From: Desulfamplus sp.
GTDB lineage: Bacteria > Desulfobacterota > Desulfobacteria > Desulfobacterales > Desulfobacteraceae
Direction: 5' to 3'
Length of the DNA stretch: 64,000 nt
NCBI GenBank assembly: GCA_015231615.1
Contig: JADGBE010000003.1
Location: 62,001 to 126,000 of the forward strand
Shown here one piece after another: positions 36,801 through 44,674 of the stretch (the stretch's first letter is position 1; each line of letters begins with the position of its first letter). The notes under the pieces were generated by a model, which saw nothing but the letters and a program-made list of their open reading frames with translations, was not told the origin of the DNA and made no database searches. A program made the position numbers and the translations under genes.

Positions 36801-37703
36801 TTGGAGCTTGAAAAACAGATTGCCGAAAATCATAGATTAAGAGAGCAGATTGAACAACTTACCAAAAGAGTTGAACAATCAGAAAAAGCATTAGAAATAT
36901 GCAAAAAAGATCACAATAACGTATCTTCACGAATCATTGCTGCACAAGAAGAAGAGAGAAAACGTATGGCTCTTGAACTCCATGATGTTCTTGGAAAATC
37001 TCTTACAGCAATAAAATTTTCAGTTGAAAATGTAATTATGACTATGACCCGTTGGGGAAACAGGGAGAGCAGAATCCAGCTTGAAAATGTTGTATCTATA
37101 ATTCAAGATACAATAAAAGAGACCCGTGATCTTACAGCAGCCCTGTGGCCTCCTGTTCTGGCTGATCTTGGTATTGTTGCAACAATTTCTTGGTATTCAA
37201 GGGAGTTTGAAAAAATTTACCCATGGGTATTTGTAACTCAAAATATAGATGTTCAAGAAAATCAGATTCAAGATGAGATAAAAATTGTTATTTTTAGAAT
37301 TTTGCAAGAAGCAATGAACAACAGCATAAAGCACAGCGGCTGTAAAAATATTACAATAACCCTTCAAAAGATTTGCGATACTAAAAATATCGAAGATAGA
37401 CCACTCTCTTATGGTTATTTGGAAGAATTACCTCTTAAAAATATTAGCAATAGAGGCAATGGAATCATATTTGCTGTTTCAGATGATGGCAAAGGTTTTA
37501 CCCCCCCCCGTAACACTAATGACTCTTATTCGCTATGCAGCATAAAATCATCAAGAGAAGAAAAAGAAGATAACTGTTCTAAATTTGGTCTTTTAAGCAT
37601 GAAAGAGCGGTGCAGACTTTCTGGCGGGACATTGGAAATTGAATCTCTGCCTGATGCTGGAACTACTATCAGGGCTTTTTGGTCAATCGACAACTTATCT
37701 TAA
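36801..37703 (+). CDS. NarX/DegS-type histidine kinase without a sensor domain
   Basis: A 50-residue coiled coil is followed by the HisKA_3 box RMALELHDVLGKSL (His about 61) and LWPPVLADLGI, then an HATPase domain (N-box EAMNNSIKHSG, G1 SDDGKGF, G2 FGLLSMKERC). There is no membrane segment or input domain, so the signal must come through a partner or the coiled coil. The start is TTG at 36801 with GAGG ahead. It converges with a NarL-type regulator gene with a 4-base overlap of ends, and the two probably form a two-component pair. Confidence 0.87.
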   Translation: MELEKQIAENHRLREQIEQLTKRVEQSEKALEICKKDHNNVSSRIIAAQEEERKRMALELHDVLGKSLTAIKFSVENVIMTMTRWGNRESRIQLENVVSIIQDTIKETRDLTAALWPPVLADLGIVATISWYSREFEKIYPWVFVTQNIDVQENQIQDEIKIVIFRILQEAMNNSIKHSGCKNITITLQKICDTKNIEDRPLSYGYLEELPLKNISNRGNGIIFAVSDDGKGFTPPRNTNDSYSLCSIKSSREEKEDNCSKFGLLSMKERCRLSGGTLEIESLPDAGTTIRAFWSIDNLS

Positions 37704-38404
37704 ATTTCATCATTATTTGAATAAATCAATGGAGTAAGGCTGTCAGGTGAAATGAGTTTGTTTTGGATTGCATAGGATGTCAGGGCAGAGGAGTTGTGAA
37801 TATCAAGTTTTTTCATAAGGTTGGCTCTGTGTCTCTCAACAGTTTTTAAACTGATAAACAGCGTATCTGCGATCTCTTTGTTTTTATACCCTTCAGCAAC
37901 AAGTATTAAAACTTCCTTCTCACGTTTTGTAAGAGTGCTTAACCTTGTTGAGTTGCACTCTTTTTTTTTCCCATCAAGATAACCGTCAATTACTTTTGAT
38001 GAAACATCTGGGCTTATGAAGGTCTTGCCATTTACAACGCTCTTTATTGCCATCTCTATCTCGTTAAAAGATGCAGATTTTGAAACAAATCCGCTTGCCC
38101 CAGCATGAAAACAGGCGTGGACATGCTCGTCTGTATTGTGAGCTGTAAGAACAATGAACTTGGTGAATGGGTTGCTTTTTCTTATCTCTTCAATAACACA
38201 TATTCCATTTCTTTTTGGAAGTGAGAGATCAAGAAAAACAAGATCAGGTTTTAGTTCAGCAATACATCTTACAGCTTGAATCCCATTGTCAGCTTCGCCG
38301 ATAATCTCCATATCTGGCACTGAACTTAGCAATGCTCTAAAACCTTGTCTTACTATTTCGTGATCTTCAACCAAAACTATTTGAGTTTTCTTTTTGATAA
38401 CCAT
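37700..38404 (-). CDS. NarL/FixJ-family response regulator
   Basis: The receiver has VEDHEIVRQG, acceptor Asp59 in LVFLDLSLP and a Lys in VSKSAS. The C-terminal LuxR-type helix-turn-helix reads LTKREKEVLILVAEGYKNKEIA and continues with SLKTVERHRANLMKKL (about residues 165-210). At 234 residues it is slightly longer than usual owing to its tail. It probably receives phosphate from the convergent HisKA_3 kinase. Its own promoter region contains three copies of a 22-bp direct repeat. Confidence 0.9.
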   Translation of the reverse strand: MVIKKKTQIVLVEDHEIVRQGFRALLSSVPDMEIIGEADNGIQAVRCIAELKPDLVFLDLSLPKRNGICVIEEIRKSNPFTKFIVLTAHNTDEHVHACFHAGASGFVSKSASFNEIEMAIKSVVNGKTFISPDVSSKVIDGYLDGKKKECNSTRLSTLTKREKEVLILVAEGYKNKEIADTLFISLKTVERHRANLMKKLDIHNSSALTSYAIQNKLISPDSLTPLIYSNNDEI

Positions 38405-38414
38405 TACACCCCAT

Positions 38415-38473
38415 AAAAAAATACATAGTTGCTATTATAAAAATACATAGTTGCTATTATAAAAATACATAGT
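38415..38473. repeat. 22-bp direct repeat, nearly three copies, in a divergent promoter region
   Basis: The unit contains ATACATAGTTGCTATTATAA and recurs with a 22-bp period (ATACATAG at 38421, 38443, 38465). It lies between the NarL-type regulator gene (minus) and the pseudo-receiver gene (plus). Helical phasing of two turns would suit a regulator-binding array, though simple slippage is equally possible. Confidence 0.6.
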
Positions 38474-38614
38474 TTGCCCTATTTATCATTATCTTTTTGT
38501 TTAGTAAATCTATACCTATATAAATATAAGCAAATTCCAATTTTGCAAATTACCATTACCGAGTTGATGAATGTTAAAAATTATCAACTTTATCAACTAT
38601 GGAGACTCTTACCA

Positions 38615-39229
38615 ATGATTAACCTTCTACTTTTAGAAAATAATCTGAATTTAAGAAATACATTTAGGAGTATATTCAGTAAAAAGGTTTCTGGTTTAAA
38701 AATTAGTGAGTCTTCAAATTTTACAGAGGCATGTAGCAAGATAGTAGAGGAAGAACCAGATTTAGTAATTACAAACAGCCGCATTGCTGGTAAAAGTGTG
38801 TATTCATTTGTAAAATATTTGATAATGCACTACCCAAATATTCATATTATTATAATTTCTGAAAGAAATATCTTTGAATACCAAAAGTTTGAGGGAAATA
38901 TCAAAAAAGGAGTGGTGGGATTTGCAGATGAGTTAAATATATCTCAAATAATTAATAAAATTAATATTTTCAAAAAATTAAAATCATCAAAAAGTTTAAT
39001 AATTAGGAGAGAATTATCAAAACAAGGGCGTGAATCTCAAGGACGTGAACTTGAAAAAAGAGTTGTTTTGCCAGTTAGTCTTAAAAAAGAGAATAAAGTA
39101 TCTTTTGCTCACTCACTCACTCACTCACTCACTCACTCACTCACTCACTCACTCACTCACTCACTCACTCACTCACTCACTCACTCACCACTACCATTAC
39201 ATTCAATTGAGGTTAATATTTCAGAATAG
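38615..39229 (+). CDS. Pseudo-receiver protein with a (CTCA)n-encoded Thr-His-Ser-Leu tail
   Basis: I start it at ATG 38615 (MINLLLLENN), with GGAG ten bases upstream; the frame is open further up without a ribosome site. Residues 1-120 have the receiver pattern, but the acceptor Asp is Asn (LVITNSRIAG) and the first acidic pair reads E-N, so it should not be phosphorylated in the usual way. After a basic linker, 20 copies of CTCA (39108-39188) encode a THSL repeat, followed by a 13-residue end. A change in copy number would swap this end for other frames. No output domain is visible. Confidence 0.6.
   Translation: MINLLLLENNLNLRNTFRSIFSKKVSGLKISESSNFTEACSKIVEEEPDLVITNSRIAGKSVYSFVKYLIMHYPNIHIIIISERNIFEYQKFEGNIKKGVVGFADELNISQIINKINIFKKLKSSKSLIIRRELSKQGRESQGRELEKRVVLPVSLKKENKVSFAHSLTHSLTHSLTHSLTHSLTHSLTHSPLPLHSIEVNISE
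39108..39188. repeat. Tetranucleotide microsatellite (CTCA), about 20 copies, inside a gene
   Basis: An uninterrupted 81-base run of CTCA lies inside the 3' part of the pseudo-receiver gene. Because the unit is four bases, all three frames encode the same Thr-His-Ser-Leu repeat, and loss or gain of a unit changes only what follows. Runs this long in coding sequence are classic slipped-strand mispairing sites. Confidence 0.95.
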
Positions 39230-39283
39230 TTATATTTGTAATTTTTAAGTTTATGCTCAGGATTTTCAATCAAATTTTAAATT

Positions 39284-39311
39284 TTAGAGAAACACGGCTG
39301 TGTGTCTCTAC
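39284..39311. repeat. Degenerate copy of the 28-bp palindrome
   Basis: It matches the perfect palindrome at 12363-12390 at 23 of 28 positions (core ACACGGCTGTGTGTCTCTAC). It sits about 30 bases upstream of mamI, between the pseudo-receiver gene and the magnetosome operon. Confidence 0.7.
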
Positions 39312-39341
39312 TTATGTTCAATTAGGGTTTAAGGGGGAAAT

Positions 39342-39515
39342 ATGCTCCATATAATTTTAGGGTTGTTTTTAATTGCAGTGGGTATCTGGGGTCTCTATGA
39401 TGAATATTATTATGTTGCTGACATAATAAAAGGGGGATTACCGATATTCTTAATGTTATTGGGTTTGGTGGCAACATTGGCTGGATTCATTCCGCCAAAA
39501 AATGGGAGAATTTGA
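39342..39515 (+). CDS. mamI: MamI-like small magnetosome membrane protein
   Basis: A 57-residue frame starts at ATG 39342 with AAGGGGG ahead. It has two hydrophobic helices: LGLFLIAVGIWGLYDEYYYV, then after a short loop (ADIIKGG) LPIFLMLLGLVATLAGFI. Size, two-helix layout and the G-L-x-G loop pattern fit MamI, which is needed for magnetosome membrane formation in Magnetospirillum. Its stop lies three bases before the mamA start. The second half of the 111-residue protein at 41578 repeats the GLYDEYY core. It appears to be the first gene of the magnetosome core operon. Confidence 0.75.
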   Translation: MLHIILGLFLIAVGIWGLYDEYYYVADIIKGGLPIFLMLLGLVATLAGFIPPKNGRI

Positions 39516-39518
39516 AAA

Positions 39519-40439
39519 ATGGGTAGGAATGAAGAGAAGAGTAACGAGAAAGAACCTGAAGTTGAGATAAACGATCAGGAGACAAAACCAAAAGAGAAAG
39601 TGACTAAGATTAAGGAACAAGAGCCTGTTGCAAAAGAGAAAAAGCTAAAGGCAAAAACAGAGGAAGAGAAGATTGAAGAGCATGAACCAGAAATAAAGGC
39701 AAAAGGAAAACAGAAAGTGAAAGTATCAGATGGCAGGGCAGCTAAGAAAGCATCAAGAGAGGAAGCATCGGCAGCCGACACAGATGGTCAGTATTCATCA
39801 GTATTTTACTGGCATTCGTTTCTTCTTTACTGTGGTCGGATACTCCATAAGGTGCTTGATTTTTACAACCAATTTTTTGATCTAACCCCAAAAGACAAGG
39901 CAAAACTTTATAGTAACATAAGCAAACATTACATAAACAAAGGGTTATATGACAAGGCTCTAAGTTACCTTAAAGAGTGGAGTAAAGTTGACCCGACCAA
40001 TACAGAGCCTCTCTATCAGCTTGGAATTGCTCTTGCTGCATCAGGTAACAGAAAAAGTGCAATGGGTGTATTTTCAAAGGTTCTTAATCTTGATCCACAA
40101 CATTTAGGGGCGATTCACCGCAGAAGCTCAATAATGCTTAAACTCAAAGATTTCAAGGCAGCATCAGATGAACTTGAAAAGGCTCTTGCAATTGACGGAG
40201 AGAATCCAAGATTTTTCTATCTCTATGCAGTTGCCAAAGAGGGTCTTGGAGAGATCGACAAAGCTATTGAGGCTTTAGAAAAAGCAATAGAGCTTGATCC
40301 AGACGAGATAAAATACCATCAACATCTTGGTTTTCTAAATGTTAGCAAAGATGACCACAAAACTGCTGCCAAATCCTTTACAAAGGTTATGGAACTTGAA
40401 CGTGAGATGGAAGAGGAAGATGACGAAGAGTCATATTAA
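39519..40439 (+). CDS. mamA: MamA-like TPR magnetosome protein with a charged N-terminal extension
   Basis: From about residue 128 to the end there are five tetratricopeptide repeats (AKLYSNISKHYINKGLYDKA; PLYQLGIALAASGNRKSAM; AIHRRSSIMLKLKDFKAA; RFFYLYAVAKEGLGEIDKA; KYHQHLGFLNVSKDDHKTA). MamA is a self-assembling scaffold on the outside of the magnetosome membrane. This one carries an extra ~95-residue Lys/Glu-rich region and a short aromatic segment (YSSVFYWHSFLLYCGRIL) that might associate with the membrane. It follows mamI directly, and the next gene overlaps its end. Confidence 0.82.
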   Translation: MGRNEEKSNEKEPEVEINDQETKPKEKVTKIKEQEPVAKEKKLKAKTEEEKIEEHEPEIKAKGKQKVKVSDGRAAKKASREEASAADTDGQYSSVFYWHSFLLYCGRILHKVLDFYNQFFDLTPKDKAKLYSNISKHYINKGLYDKALSYLKEWSKVDPTNTEPLYQLGIALAASGNRKSAMGVFSKVLNLDPQHLGAIHRRSSIMLKLKDFKAASDELEKALAIDGENPRFFYLYAVAKEGLGEIDKAIEALEKAIELDPDEIKYHQHLGFLNVSKDDHKTAAKSFTKVMELEREMEEEDDEESY

Positions 40440-41541
40440 TCAATCGTTCTTCTCAGAAAGCTGTGAGATGTCAACTCAAAGTGAAGAGGCTGCCAAATCT
40501 GAGCTAAACAATAGAAGCCATATCAATGAGTTAAGCAATAGAAGCCATATTAATATTTATCTTAAATGGCTCTGGCTCTCTGTTATGGTATTTGTCTGTT
40601 TATTTTCAAACAAAACCATTGTTAATGCTGCAAATAATTCTATCTATTATGACCCAACAATAAAGAACATAATTATTCAAGATTGCAGCAGATGCCACTC
40701 TGGACCATCTCGCAATCTTATGGATTATGACAATCTTAAAATGTATGCAGACAGCGGAATGCTTGCCGCAATGGTTCAGGGTCCAATGGGTCAGTTTGCA
40801 GGCAATGACGCATCAACCATACTTGACTGGATTAATAACGGTTCACCTGAAAAGCCTGCTGTCGGAACAATGGTCAGATTTCAGTCTGGTGGCAATCATA
40901 TAAATGGCATTCAAAATCAGATGACGGGTAATTCAATTAGAAACCATACAGGGATTAATCCTACTGGAAACCAGATTAGTAATAATCCAATTACTCTTGC
41001 TGCAAGTGCAAAGGTCTATTACGACCCCACAATAAAGGATATTATTAATAAAGATTGTGCAAGATGCCACTCTGGACCATCTCGTAATTTAATGGATTAC
41101 GATAATTTGAAAATGTATGCAGACAGCGGAATGCTTGCTGCAATGGTTCAAGGCAGCATGAGCCGCTTCGCAGGAAATGATATGGGAACAATTTTAGATT
41201 GGATAAATAGCGGATCACCTGAAAAGCCGGGGGCAACACCAGCAGGTTTTTTCTCAACAATGAATCAACCTACAGGCTGTCCTTCTAATCAGATGTTTGT
41301 CCCTGATGTTCCTTTGGATAAGATAACTTATACCAATACAATCCAATATGTATTGTCAAGGGATTGCCTTGGATGCCATTCAGATAAATTCCGTAATCTT
41401 ACCACCTATGAAAATGTAAAGATTTACGTTGATAATGGTTTGTTGAAATCTTTAGTGCAAAGAGGCGGTCCAATGCACAGATTTGCAGGACCTGATGCCA
41501 AGCTCATTATAATGTGGGTTGATAAGGGTTCACCAAGATAA
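40420..41541 (+). CDS. Three-repeat c-type cytochrome of the magnetosome operon
   Basis: After an N-terminal polar region and one hydrophobic signal-anchor (WLWLSVMVFVCLFS), three homologous heme repeats follow: CSRCH, CARCH and CLGCH, each within YDPTIK(N/D)II ... RNLMDYDNLKMYADSG(M)L and ending F-A-G-x-D-x-x-x-I-x-x-W. Repeats 1 and 2 are almost identical, repeat 3 diverged. The spacing differs from short magnetochrome domains. I start it at ATG 40420 (GGAAGAGGAAG ahead), overlapping mamA by 20 bases; ATG 40468 is an alternative. It should lie outside the inner membrane, or in the magnetosome lumen, and handle iron redox state or electron transfer; inferred. Confidence 0.78.
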   Translation: MTKSHINQSFFSESCEMSTQSEEAAKSELNNRSHINELSNRSHINIYLKWLWLSVMVFVCLFSNKTIVNAANNSIYYDPTIKNIIIQDCSRCHSGPSRNLMDYDNLKMYADSGMLAAMVQGPMGQFAGNDASTILDWINNGSPEKPAVGTMVRFQSGGNHINGIQNQMTGNSIRNHTGINPTGNQISNNPITLAASAKVYYDPTIKDIINKDCARCHSGPSRNLMDYDNLKMYADSGMLAAMVQGSMSRFAGNDMGTILDWINSGSPEKPGATPAGFFSTMNQPTGCPSNQMFVPDVPLDKITYTNTIQYVLSRDCLGCHSDKFRNLTTYENVKIYVDNGLLKSLVQRGGPMHRFAGPDAKLIIMWVDKGSPR

Positions 41542-41577
41542 AAATATAAAATTTTAAAAGAGGGGCAGATATTAAAG

Positions 41578-41913
41578 ATGAGAAAGGCTCATATTATTGC
41601 AGGATTGACTATTTTTGCTTTGGGTCTGTTTTTGGCATACATGAACAGTGCCATGGTTGTTGAATTTATTAAGGGGGCAATCCAGCCAATTACAATTATT
41701 CTCGGCTTTGTTGCATTGGCAAGTGCTTTGTTGGGAAAAAAGGCTTATAGAACAATCAATTCTGTTCTTGCGGGTCTGCTGCTGGCAGTTGGTTTTTACG
41801 GGCTTTACGATGAATACTATGCTGTTCTTGACTTCTTTTACGGCTTTTTTCCTATTTTTTTTGTCTGTGCAGGCTCTGTATCGCTTGTCTATGGCATTAT
41901 GAAACTGAAATAG
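41578..41913 (+). CDS. Tandem MamI-like four-helix membrane protein
   Basis: The 111 residues fall into two halves of similar pattern, each with two hydrophobic helices. The first half has HIIAGLTIFALGLFLAYMN and VVEFIKGAIQP; the second has VLAGLLLAVGFYGLYDEYYA and VLDFFYGFFPIFFVCAG. The second half shares GLYDEYY-x-V-x-D with MamI at 39342. This looks like an internal duplication of a MamI unit. It lies 36 bases after the triple-heme cytochrome. A role in membrane remodelling is inferred from MamI. Confidence 0.65.
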   Translation: MRKAHIIAGLTIFALGLFLAYMNSAMVVEFIKGAIQPITIILGFVALASALLGKKAYRTINSVLAGLLLAVGFYGLYDEYYAVLDFFYGFFPIFFVCAGSVSLVYGIMKLK

Positions 41914-41962
41914 ACTTCCCTGATTTCTATTTTGAAAATCTTGATTTTTTGATTTTGATCAA

Positions 41963-41993
41963 GATTTGACAACTTTCTGAAAGTTGTCAAATC
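41963..41993. promoter_or_regulatory. 31-bp palindrome upstream of mamQ
   Basis: A perfect 14-bp inverted repeat (arm GATTTGACAACTTT, 3-nt centre CTG) ends 47 bases before the mamQ start. A second copy with the same arms and centre TTT-like lies at 51536-51566. No T-run follows, so it is more like a binding site or mRNA structure than a terminator. Confidence 0.65.
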
Positions 41994-42040
41994 TGGCACG
42001 TAAAATTATATTAATAAAAACAGAGATAGGTATATAGACA

Positions 42041-42895
42041 ATGTCAACAAAAACAACAATGACACGGATAATCAGAAATGCCTACGGAAGACGATACAAC
42101 CTTGATGCCTATGAATTGCCTCAGCCATCTTTGTATGAATCTTCTTTTAGGGATTACATTTCAAGATTAGCCCCCTTATTTGATTTTTTGAGAAACAAAT
42201 GGATACACATTACTGTTGTTGTTTTGACTGTTGTGCTGGCTATTGGAACCATATATTACTATAACTCAATTATGATATGTCAGCAGAATGTTGAAACAGG
42301 GGCAAGCAAAGTTGAAGCCCTTATGCAAAGACGCAACGATATTTCAATAAATCTTGCAAAGGCTGTTTTTGATTACTCAAAATATGAACGTGATGTGATG
42401 ACTGGAATTGTGGCTTTGAGGACATTGGTATCTGGTGATGAGAAAAAGGCTCAAGCTCTTAAAAATCTTCTTGCCTCCCCAGATATAAAATCTGCCAACT
42501 CTTCAAATATAGCTTCTAATTCAAATACAGCCTCTAATCAGACGCAATCTTTAAATAAATCAATTCCAGAAACACCAGAAAAAGGGATCGTCAATTCCAT
42601 AGAGACATTGAACCCTTTAGGAACACTAAACCCTTTGGGTAAACTTATGGCAGTTGCTGAACAGTATCCTGATCTAAAGCTATCCACAACATTTAACAGT
42701 CTTATGGCTGCACTTATTGAAGTTGAAAAAGACCTTGCATCAGAAAGGCTTAAATACAACGATCAGGTTAATAAATACACAACAATTACAGCAATGTTTC
42801 CCGGCAATTTTTTTGCTTATATGTTTAGTTTTCCTGAAAAACCCTATTTTCAGTCAACAGACGAGGCAAAGAGCCTTGTTCCGATAAGTTATTGA
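42041..42895 (+). CDS. mamQ: MamQ (LemA-family magnetosome protein)
   Basis: A cytoplasmic N-terminus (1-50), one membrane helix (about 54-76, ITVVVLTVVLAIGTIYYY) and then a LemA-type helical domain starting NSIMICQQNVETGASKVEALMQRRNDI, with the NLA-V-YSKYERD segment. A Ser/Asn-rich insert with a short repeat (LNPLGTLNPLGK) interrupts the domain around residues 155-200. MamQ is required for magnetosome membrane formation in Magnetospirillum. Its position in the operon beside mamB fits. A palindrome precedes it. Confidence 0.85.
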   Translation: MSTKTTMTRIIRNAYGRRYNLDAYELPQPSLYESSFRDYISRLAPLFDFLRNKWIHITVVVLTVVLAIGTIYYYNSIMICQQNVETGASKVEALMQRRNDISINLAKAVFDYSKYERDVMTGIVALRTLVSGDEKKAQALKNLLASPDIKSANSSNIASNSNTASNQTQSLNKSIPETPEKGIVNSIETLNPLGTLNPLGKLMAVAEQYPDLKLSTTFNSLMAALIEVEKDLASERLKYNDQVNKYTTITAMFPGNFFAYMFSFPEKPYFQSTDEAKSLVPISY

Positions 42896-42984
42896 TTAAA
42901 CTTAACGGCAAAATGATTAAATTTAAAACTTAAAGTAGTTTTGCTTAAAAAAAACGTATTAAAGCACGATGGAGTCAAAAAGTT

Positions 42985-43485
42985 TTGGACAACAGAATAA
43001 AACAATATGACATAGCACTGTTTGGCAGAGGTCCGATTAAATCAAGGATTATTTTTGTAAGTGTTCTGGTGATTATAGGAATACTGTATGCTGTCCATTC
43101 AGACTATAATCTTGCTACAGGCTCAGGTAATCTTTGCATGATTCTATTTTTAGCCGCAAATGTCTATTTTCCAGCAAAAAGGATTAGATTGAAATATGCC
43201 ATAAAAAATGTCCAATCAGAGTTTAATAGCCTTTTGGTCTGGCATATCTGGCTAAATACATTCTCTTTTCTTGTAGCTTGTATTCATTGTTATGTATCAA
43301 TGTGGTCAAATGACTGGCTTCTTGCAGCTCTTTTTATGATGGGTTGGCTAACGTTCGGAGGATTTTTAATGTGGTTCAAGTTTCAGCCGGGTAAGGTTAA
43401 AAAAGGAATTTATCTCTTGCACACACAGCAGACTATCTTTTTCATTATGATTTTTGCAATGCTTAAAGGTCATTATGTTTTCTAA
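42985..43485 (+). CDS. Four-helix membrane protein, possible b-type heme carrier
   Basis: The 166-residue protein has four hydrophobic helices (about 21-38, 48-62, 84-104, 111-131) plus a fifth near 148-160. Histidines H87 and H101 lie 14 apart on one helix, and H146 and H163 sit at the ends of the last helix, a spacing reminiscent of bis-His heme ligation in cytochrome b561 and ferric-reductase-type proteins. I do not recognise the family. The TTG start has GGAG about 13 bases ahead, which is weak. It sits between mamQ and mamB, so a membrane electron-transfer step for iron is a reasonable but unproven idea. Confidence 0.6.
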   Translation: MDNRIKQYDIALFGRGPIKSRIIFVSVLVIIGILYAVHSDYNLATGSGNLCMILFLAANVYFPAKRIRLKYAIKNVQSEFNSLLVWHIWLNTFSFLVACIHCYVSMWSNDWLLAALFMMGWLTFGGFLMWFKFQPGKVKKGIYLLHTQQTIFFIMIFAMLKGHYVF

Positions 43486-43557
43486 TATTTATACCCCAGA
43501 GATGTTATCTGATACCACGAACACTATTATTATTTTCAGATATGGAAGATTCCCAAT

Positions 43558-44577
43558 ATGATGATGATTAAATTCTTTGCAGTAGTGCTTATTGCAGTGA
43601 TTATAATATTTGCAGCCTTTCTTTACAGGGGGGCAACAAAACTTGAAGAAGAGAGCAAGGCTGAAAATAAGGATTGCGGTAACTATAAAGAAGGTGGCAA
43701 GTGTAGTGGTAAAGCATGTGAAAAATGTGCCCAGCGGGTTGGGGTGGTAAATATTATCGGAAATATATTGATGATATGTATTAAGGGATATCTCGGTGTG
43801 GCAGGTAGAAGCAAGGGTTTGATTGCAGATGCAATACACTCAAGTGCCGACCTTCTTGCTACAATTATAATGATTATAGGGCTGCGAATTTCAGATAAAG
43901 AGATTGATAATAAATATCCTTATGGTTATGGTAAAGCCGAATACATTGTATCAATATGTATTTACTTATTCCTGTTCGGTATAGGCTCTTTCATAATATA
44001 CAACGGAGTATGGACAATTGTAGAGGGCAGAATTGTAAATCCATGCCTTTCAGCAGCTTGGGGTGCTATTTTCTCTATTGTCATAAATGAGCTTATGTTC
44101 CGCCAGAGTATTTGTGCAGGCAAGCATATCAATAGCCCTTCAATGCAGGCAAAAGCGTGGGAATCACGCTCCGATGTTTACTCTTCAGTTGCTGTGCTAA
44201 TTGGAATTATTGGTGCTAAACTTGGTTTTCACTGGATGGATCCGCTTGCTGCCGTAATAGTTGGAGTAATTATTCTTAAAATCTGTATTGAACAGGTAAA
44301 AGATGCTGTTTTTAACCTTATGGATAAAGCATATGACGAAGATTACATTGACGATATAAACCAATCTCTTAACAATATGGAAAATATAGCTGGAATAAAG
44401 AAGGTTGTTGCAAGAGAACTTGGACCTATACTTGAATTTGAGATAAACCTCTATGTTATGCCAGACACAACCGTTGCAATTGGAGAATCAATAAAGAGAG
44501 AAGCACATAATATTATAAAAGCCATTGTAGATAGAAAATCAACAGTAAAAGTCAGACTCTTTGCAAAACAGGGCTAA
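43558..44577 (+). CDS. mamB: MamB-like cation diffusion facilitator with extra N-terminal helix
   Basis: From residue 54 on it is a CDF transporter: CEKCAQRVGVV, then TM2 ADAIHSSAD (His94, Asp98), YPYGYGKAEYI, INELMFRQSICAG and TM5 WESRSDVYSS (Glu and Asp), followed by a cytoplasmic domain. The ELMFRxxICxG and WxxRSDxxSS segments agree better with MamB than MamM. Residues 1-53 are additional: a membrane helix (4-22) and a Cys-bearing linker (C40, C49, C54, C57) that could bind metal. Known MamB imports iron and recruits proteins. All four site-A positions carry possible metal ligands. Confidence 0.8.
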   Translation: MMMIKFFAVVLIAVIIIFAAFLYRGATKLEEESKAENKDCGNYKEGGKCSGKACEKCAQRVGVVNIIGNILMICIKGYLGVAGRSKGLIADAIHSSADLLATIIMIIGLRISDKEIDNKYPYGYGKAEYIVSICIYLFLFGIGSFIIYNGVWTIVEGRIVNPCLSAAWGAIFSIVINELMFRQSICAGKHINSPSMQAKAWESRSDVYSSVAVLIGIIGAKLGFHWMDPLAAVIVGVIILKICIEQVKDAVFNLMDKAYDEDYIDDINQSLNNMENIAGIKKVVARELGPILEFEINLYVMPDTTVAIGESIKREAHNIIKAIVDRKSTVKVRLFAKQG

Positions 44578-44674
44578 AGATATATTGAAACAGGAGTCAA
44601 GTAGATCGAAACGGTTTTGAAAACTTTAAACGACCTACCTTATGAAAGAGATATGGAGTTCCTTGAGGTAATTT

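Noticed and set aside
39108-39188. CTCA run as a CRISPR-like or iteron array
   Set aside because: Pure tetranucleotide repeat without spacers, inside an open frame; a microsatellite.
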